A DNA stretch of 64,000 bases from Embleya sp045207655 (lineage in GTDB: Bacteria; Actinomycetota; Actinomycetes; Streptomycetales; Streptomycetaceae): positions 2,914,001 through 2,978,000 of the forward strand of contig NZ_CP108784.1 in the NCBI RefSeq assembly GCF_045207655.1, read 5' to 3'. The translations under genes and the position numbers were made by a program. Below the pieces are notes generated by a model. It was given only the letters and a program-made list of their open reading frames with translations. It had not been told where the DNA came from and made no database searches. Below are positions 59,398 to 64,000 of this stretch, piece after piece; positions within the stretch are counted from its first letter, which is position 1; each line of letters opens with the position of its first letter.

Positions 59398-60594
59398 TCA
59401 GCCGCCGGAGTGGTCCAACTCGGCGTCGATCGGGGGCAGCGCGCACTCGGGGTCGTCGAGCCAGCCCTCGGGCAGGATCACCCGCTTGCCACCGGCGGTC
59501 CGGCCGCGCGGGCCGTCCGCGCCGATCGGCCAGGGCTGGTCCAGGTCCAGTCGCCCGAACCAGTCGTCGAGTTCGGCCAGGCTGCTCGCGGTGGCCAGGC
59601 CGCGCCGGATGGTGCCGCCGACCGAGAAGCCCTTCATGTACCACGCGACGTGCTTGCGCAGGTCGGTCACACCGTGCGCCTCGTCGCCGATCCACTCGGC
59701 GAGCAGCACCGCGTGCCGGCGCATGATCGCGGTGGCCTCGCCCAGGGTCGGGCGGGCCCGTTCCGCGCTGCCCTCGAACGCGGACACCAGGTCGCGGAAC
59801 AACCACGGGCGGCCCAGGCAGCCGCGACCGACCACGACACCGTCGCAGCCGGTCTCACGCATCATCCGCAACGCGTCCTCGGCATCCCAGATGTCGCCGT
59901 TGCCGAGCACCGGGATGTCGGTGACGACCTCCTTCAGCCGCGCGATGGCGGACCAGTCGGCGGTGCCGCCGTAGTGCTGCTCGGCGGTGCGACCGTGCAG
60001 GGCGACCCAGGTGATGCCCTCGTCCACGGCGATCCGGCCCGCGTCGAGGTAGGTCAGGTGGTCGTCGTCGATGCCCTTGCGCATCTTGATGGTGACCGGC
60101 ACGCCGCGCGCGTTCTTGACCGCCGAGCGCAGGATGTCACGCAGCAGGTTGCGCTTGTACGGCAGCGCCGAGCCGCCGCCCTTGCGGGTGACCTTGGGCA
60201 CCGGGCAGCCGAAGTTGAGGTCGATGTGGTCGGCCAGGCCCTCGTCCACGATCATCGCCACCGCGCGGCCCACGATGTGCGGGTCGACGCCGTAGAGCTG
60301 GATGCTGCGCGGGCGCTCGGTCTCGGCGAAGCGGATCAGGCGCAGCGTCTTGGCGTCCCGCTCGACCAGCGCGCGGGTGGTGATCATCTCGCTGACGTAC
60401 AGCCCGGCGGGCCGTGCGGTGGTCGCCGCCTCGGCCTGTTCCTGGCACAGCGTGCGGAACGGCGCGTTGGTGATGCCGGCCATCGGGGCCAGCACGACCG
60501 GCGGCCAGATCCGCGCGCCGCCCTCGGCGCCCAGGCGCAGCGGCGCCCACGGGCTGCCGGTCGCGTCGGGGGTGGGTGCGTCGGCGGGTGCCAT
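59398..60594 (-). CDS. dusB: tRNA-dihydrouridine synthase
   Basis: FMN- and NADPH-dependent reduction of uridines in tRNA. 398 aa. The TIM barrel has LAPMAGITNAPFR, LNFGCPVPKVTRKGGGSAL with the catalytic cysteine, VTIKMRKGIDDDH, ALHGRTAEQHY and VLGNGDIWDAEDA. The C-terminal helical tRNA-binding domain includes RKHVAWYMKGF. ATG at 60594 follows GGAG. It is divergent from the NADAR gene. Confidence 0.95.
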   Translation of the reverse strand: MAPADAPTPDATGSPWAPLRLGAEGGARIWPPVVLAPMAGITNAPFRTLCQEQAEAATTARPAGLYVSEMITTRALVERDAKTLRLIRFAETERPRSIQLYGVDPHIVGRAVAMIVDEGLADHIDLNFGCPVPKVTRKGGGSALPYKRNLLRDILRSAVKNARGVPVTIKMRKGIDDDHLTYLDAGRIAVDEGITWVALHGRTAEQHYGGTADWSAIARLKEVVTDIPVLGNGDIWDAEDALRMMRETGCDGVVVGRGCLGRPWLFRDLVSAFEGSAERARPTLGEATAIMRRHAVLLAEWIGDEAHGVTDLRKHVAWYMKGFSVGGTIRRGLATASSLAELDDWFGRLDLDQPWPIGADGPRGRTAGGKRVILPEGWLDDPECALPPIDAELDHSGG

Positions 60595-60696
60595 GGACGG
60601 TGCTCCAGAAGGGGGTGCGGGGATGGATCCGATCCATTGTCCCCCACCGGGAAAAGCTGTTTCCGGGTGTCGGTCGGTGCTGACACGATCGTCGCC

Positions 60697-61362
60697 ATGA
60701 GCATGGATTCCGGGGATTCCCGCACGGCGACCGACGAGCCCGGCGACGCGTCCGGTGACCGGCTCGCCGTCGAACCTCGCGATGTCGCGTCCCTCGTCCT
60801 GCGAGCGCGGCGCGGTCCTCGGCTGAAGTACGTCTTCTTCTGGGGTCATCGGGAGCCGCGCGAGGGTGTGGACTCGGGTTGTCTGAGCCAGTGGTATCCG
60901 TCGCCGTTCACGGTGGACGGGGTGAGCTATCGCACCGCCGAGCACTGGATGATGGCGGGCAAGGCGCGGATGTTCGGCGACGCGGACGCGGAGCGGCGGG
61001 TGCTGGCGGCGGGCCACCCGAAGACCGCCAAGACGATCGGTCGGCAGGTGCGCGGCTTCGACGAGCGGCGCTGGGTGGACGAGCGGTTCGAGTTGATCGT
61101 GGCGGGCAACGTGGCCAAGTTCGGGCAGCACCCCGCGATGGGCGCGTTCCTGCTCGGCACCGGGCAGCGGGTGCTGGTGGAGGCCAGTCCGCTGGACCGG
61201 ATCTGGGGCATCGGGCTGGCCGCCGACGACGAGCGGGCCGCCGACCCCGAGCGCTGGCGCGGGCTGAACCTGTTGGGGTTCGCGTTGATGGAGGCCCGGG
61301 CCCGGCTGGCCGGCTCCACCAACCGGGCTTCGGGATCCGGCCCTGACCCGTCGTCCCGATGA
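60697..61362 (+). CDS. NADAR-domain protein (YbiA-like)
   Basis: 221 aa. A polar N-terminus (1-40) precedes the NADAR domain: LKYVFFWGHRE, CLSQWYPSPFTVDGVSYRTAEHWMMAGKARMFGD, FDERRWVDERFELIVAGNVAKFGQHP and WGIGLAADD. NADAR proteins act on ADP-ribosyl or riboflavin-intermediate N-glycosides and have been linked to removal of guanosine-linked ADP-ribose. ATG at 60697 is the first of two close starts; the ribosome binding site is weak. It is 15 bp upstream of a membrane-protein gene in the same direction. Confidence 0.88.
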   Translation: MSMDSGDSRTATDEPGDASGDRLAVEPRDVASLVLRARRGPRLKYVFFWGHREPREGVDSGCLSQWYPSPFTVDGVSYRTAEHWMMAGKARMFGDADAERRVLAAGHPKTAKTIGRQVRGFDERRWVDERFELIVAGNVAKFGQHPAMGAFLLGTGQRVLVEASPLDRIWGIGLAADDERAADPERWRGLNLLGFALMEARARLAGSTNRASGSGPDPSSR

Positions 61363-61377
61363 ACTAATCTCCGCAGC

Positions 61378-62364
61378 ATGAGTGCCTTCCCGCCCCCGCA
61401 GCCCCCGAACGGGCCCGGCTACGGCCACGGGCAACAGCCGTACGGCCAACCGAACAACGGTCAACAGCCCTACGGCGGCCAACCGTATGGGCAACCCGGC
61501 TACGCGCAACAGCCGTACGGTCAGCCGTATCCGCAGCAGCAGTACGGCCAGGGGTACGGGCAGCCGCCGCCCCCGCCGTCGAGCCGGCGGAAGTGGCTGA
61601 TGCCGGTGACCGCGGTGGTCGCGCTCGGCGTGATCGGCGGCGGGGCGTTCTTCTTCCTGGCCAAGGACGACGGCGACGACAAGAAGCCGGCCGCGAACTC
61701 GTCGCCGAACCCGGCGAGCAACGGCGGCGCGCTGCCCGCGCCGCAGGGTTCGGCCGGTGCGCCCACCGACGAACCCAAGGGCTTCCAGTCCGCGCCGCCG
61801 CCGAACACGTCCAACATCGACGCGGTCTCCACCGACAAGCTGCCCTTCACCACGGACTACTTCTTCAAGGATCCGGCCGAGTTCGACGGTCGCAGCGGCG
61901 GCAAGTACCGGCAACTGTCCGCCGACGGCGGCGCGGCCGCGGACTGTTCGAAGGTGGTGACCGCGACCGGCACGGCGATCACGCAGAACGGGTGTGTGGG
62001 TGTGCTGCGCGGGTCGTACAAGGACTCCGCCGGCAAGTACGTGGCGACGCTGTCGGTGGTCTCGGTGCCGGACAAGGCCAAGGCGCAGGCGTTGAAGCAG
62101 GCGCTGGACAAGATTCCGTTCGCCACGTCGCCGACGGCCTGGCTGGCACCGCCCGCGTCGAGCGGGGTCGCCTTCAAGGACGGCTCCGAGCACATCGCGG
62201 TCACCACCACGACCGGGCACTACGTGCTGGTGATCGACATCGGCCGGGCCGACGGCGGTCCGCTCAAGGGCCAGGGCGAGGAAGCCTCGAAGGCGGCGAG
62301 CGCCGTCTACAGCGATCTGACCTACCGGATGACGGACCGCATCACGGCCGGCATCTTCAAGTGA
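61378..62364 (+). CDS. Membrane-anchored protein with Tyr/Gln/Pro/Gly-rich N-terminal repeats
   Basis: 328 aa, unrecognised. Residues 1-68 are a low-complexity cytosolic tail with QQPYGQP-type repeats. One helix (about 74-96, WLMPVTAVVALGVIGGGAFFFLA) is followed by an acidic/Pro-Ser linker and a ~190-residue extracellular domain (LPFTTDYFFKDPAEF to the end) with two cysteines (DCSKVV and NGCVGVL). The tail resembles the disordered repeats of actinobacterial membrane proteins. It may be co-transcribed with the NADAR gene and ends at a strong terminator. No function is proposed. Confidence 0.8.
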   Translation: MSAFPPPQPPNGPGYGHGQQPYGQPNNGQQPYGGQPYGQPGYAQQPYGQPYPQQQYGQGYGQPPPPPSSRRKWLMPVTAVVALGVIGGGAFFFLAKDDGDDKKPAANSSPNPASNGGALPAPQGSAGAPTDEPKGFQSAPPPNTSNIDAVSTDKLPFTTDYFFKDPAEFDGRSGGKYRQLSADGGAAADCSKVVTATGTAITQNGCVGVLRGSYKDSAGKYVATLSVVSVPDKAKAQALKQALDKIPFATSPTAWLAPPASSGVAFKDGSEHIAVTTTTGHYVLVIDIGRADGGPLKGQGEEASKAASAVYSDLTYRMTDRITAGIFK

Positions 62365-62435
62365 GCCGGCCGGTCCGCGTCTGAGCGGGCCGTCCGCGAC
62401 GCGACGTCGGTTCGCCGATCGGTCCGCGACGAACA

Positions 62436-62468
62436 ACGAGGGGCGCCGTCGCGGACGGCGCCCCTCGT
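62436..62468. terminator. Bidirectional terminator between convergent genes
   Basis: ACGAGGGGCGCCGTC (62436-62450), loop GCG, GACGGCGCCCCTCGT (62454-62468): a perfect 15-bp stem. It lies between the membrane-protein gene and glyS. Confidence 0.9.
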
Positions 62469-62507
62469 GTCGTCTCCCGTGCTCCGCGGCCTACGGCCGG
62501 GTTCGGG

Positions 62508-63890
62508 TCAGCAGCCCGGCAGCCGCGCCGAGAGATAGCCCACGACCTGGTCGAGCGACACCCGCTCCTGCTGCATCGTGTCGCGCGAGCGCACGGTCAC
62601 CGCGTTGTCCTCGAGCGTGTCGAAGTCGACCGTGATGCAGAACGGCGTGCCGATCTCGTCCTGGCGGCGGTAGCGACGGCCGATCGCACCGGCGTCGTCG
62701 AAGTCGCAGTTCCAGTACTGGCGCAGGTCCGCGGCCAGCCCGCGGGCCTTGGGCGACAGGTCGGTGTTGCGCGACAGCGGCAGGATGGCGGCCTTGACCG
62801 GCGCCAGGCGCGGGTCAAGACGCAGCACGGTGCGCTTCTCCAGCTTGCCCTTGGCGTTGGGCGCCTCGTCCTCGAAGTACGCGTCGAGCAGGAACGCGAG
62901 CATCGCCCGGTTCAGGCCCGCGGCGGGCTCGATGACGTACGGGAACCAGCGCTCGCCGGCGTCCTGGTCGAAGTACGACAGGTCGGTGCCGGACTTCTCC
63001 GAGTGGGTGCGCAGGTCGTAGTCCGTGCGGTTGGCGATGCCCTCCAGCTCGGAGAACTCGGTGCCGCCGAAGTTGAAGCGGTACTCGATGTCGACCGTGC
63101 GCTTGGAGTAGTGCGACAACTTCTCCTTCGGGTGCTCGAAGAAGCGCATGTTGTCGGGGCTGAGGCCGAGACCGACGTACCAGTCCCAGCGCTGCTGCAT
63201 CCAGTACTCCTGCCAGGTCTCGTCCTCACCCGGCTTGACGAAGAACTCCATCTCCATCTGCTCGAACTCGCGCGTGCGGAAGATGAAGTTTCCGGGCGTG
63301 ATCTCGTTGCGGAAGCTCTTGCCGGTCTGGGCGATGCCGAACGGCGGCTTCTTGCGCGAGGTCTGCTCGACGGCCTTGTAGTTGACGAAGATGCCCTGGG
63401 CGGTCTCCGGGCGCAGGTACGCGCGGCCGGACTCGTCCTGGGTGGGGCCCAGGAAGGTCTGGAGCAGACCGTTGAACATCTTGGGCTCGGTGAAGGTGCC
63501 CTTGTTCCCGCAGTTGGGACAGGTGATGTCGGCGAGGCCGTTCTCCGGCAGCCGGCCGCGCTTGGCCTCGTAGGCCTCTTCGAGGTGGTCGGCGCGGTAG
63601 CGCTTGTGGCACGAGGTGCACTCGGTCAGCGGGTCGACGAACGCCTCGACGTGACCGGACGCCTCCCACACCTCGCGGGCGAGGATGACCGAGGAGTCCA
63701 GACCGACGATGTCGTCACGCGAGGTGACCATCGTGCGCCACCACTGGCGCTTGATGTTCTCCTTGAGCTCCACGCCGAGGGGACCGTAGTCCCAGGCGGC
63801 CCTCTGGCCGCCGTAGATCTCACTACAGGGGTAAACGAAGCCTCGGCGCTTGCTCAGGCTGACGATGGTGTCGATCTTGTCGGCGGCCAC
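62508..63890 (-). CDS. glyS: Glycyl-tRNA synthetase (dimeric class II)
   Basis: Charges tRNA-Gly. 460 aa, the single-chain dimeric form, not the alpha2-beta2 form. Class II motifs include YGPLGVELKENIKRQWW, FRNEITPGNFIFRTREFEQMEMEFF (motif 2) and the C-terminal motif 3 region. A zinc-ribbon-like insert has CTSCHKRY and ITCPNCGNKG. The anticodon-binding domain has lost part of the usual ~90 C-terminal residues of eukaryotic forms, as expected in bacteria. The start is GTG at 63890 (VAADKIDTIVSLSKRRGF), where homology begins. The 110 bp upstream to the window end show no further gene. Confidence 0.96.
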   Translation of the reverse strand: MAADKIDTIVSLSKRRGFVYPCSEIYGGQRAAWDYGPLGVELKENIKRQWWRTMVTSRDDIVGLDSSVILAREVWEASGHVEAFVDPLTECTSCHKRYRADHLEEAYEAKRGRLPENGLADITCPNCGNKGTFTEPKMFNGLLQTFLGPTQDESGRAYLRPETAQGIFVNYKAVEQTSRKKPPFGIAQTGKSFRNEITPGNFIFRTREFEQMEMEFFVKPGEDETWQEYWMQQRWDWYVGLGLSPDNMRFFEHPKEKLSHYSKRTVDIEYRFNFGGTEFSELEGIANRTDYDLRTHSEKSGTDLSYFDQDAGERWFPYVIEPAAGLNRAMLAFLLDAYFEDEAPNAKGKLEKRTVLRLDPRLAPVKAAILPLSRNTDLSPKARGLAADLRQYWNCDFDDAGAIGRRYRRQDEIGTPFCITVDFDTLEDNAVTVRSRDTMQQERVSLDQVVGYLSARLPGC

Positions 63891-64000
63891 AATGCTCTCT
63901 TCGGTGCGACGATGCGGGCAGTGACAGTGTCGGCACAGGCTACCGGCGCGCTGGTCGACCCGGTAAATCCTTATGCCCGAGGCCCGCTCCGCCACGGTTG

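Overview
The window is very GC-rich, with strong third-position GC bias, GTG and TTG starts, many 1-4 nt start/stop overlaps and a gene order typical of Streptomyces core chromosomes (GNAT-ispG-rip-dxr on one side, rlmN-cdsA-frr-pyrH-tsf-rpsB on the other). I read it as a chromosomal segment of a Streptomycetaceae-type actinomycete. I cannot name the genus from sequence alone. No rRNA, tRNA, CRISPR array or prophage was seen.

Layout. 1-7449: the 5' end of a GNAT gene, two translationally coupled secreted S33-type hydrolases, then ispG, rip and dxr (MEP isoprenoid pathway plus a site-2 protease). 7577-9502: a long acyl-CoA dehydrogenase. 9849-16967: an aldehyde dehydrogenase, a PucR regulator, a membrane VirD4/TraG-like ATPase with a broken Walker A motif, and gabT. 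A shared motif (TTGTCC-N5-GGACAA or close to it) lies upstream of three of these genes. 17170-24968: STAS protein, PAP2 phosphatase, nitronate monooxygenase, amino-acid permease, tyrosine phosphatase, metallophosphoesterase and methylmalonate-semialdehyde dehydrogenase.

25451-33401 and 41123-48261 together form a polyamine/GABA utilisation region: potABC, an FAD amine oxidoreductase, an aminobutyraldehyde-type dehydrogenase and a divergent PucR regulator in the first block; potD, a second dehydrogenase, a divergent Lrp/AsnC regulator, a putrescine-type aminotransferase, a PNPOx-like protein and a second FAD oxidoreductase in the second. Import, deamination/oxidation of the amine, oxidation of the aldehyde and GABA transamination are all represented. 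Between the blocks sit a Ser/Thr kinase gene cut by an insertion sequence (17-bp inverted ends, 8-bp target duplication), an LPKTG surface protein, a geranylgeranyl-reductase-like flavoprotein and a CPA2 antiporter.

48290-64000: a second tyrosine phosphatase, an ABC ATPase/permease pair, rlmN, the cdsA-frr-pyrH-tsf-rpsB translation/lipid cluster, an M23 peptidase, TetR, dusB, a NADAR protein, a membrane-anchored Tyr/Gln/Pro-rich protein and glyS. Strong GC-rich hairpins mark most transcription unit ends.

The observations most worth following are the IS-split kinase that would be restored in frame by precise excision, the shared motif near gabT/pucR/aldehyde dehydrogenase, the nested dyad between the second PucR gene and its divergent dehydrogenase, the Lrp-flanking dyads, the Walker A-less ATPase, and three DnaA-box-like 9-mers upstream of rpsB.
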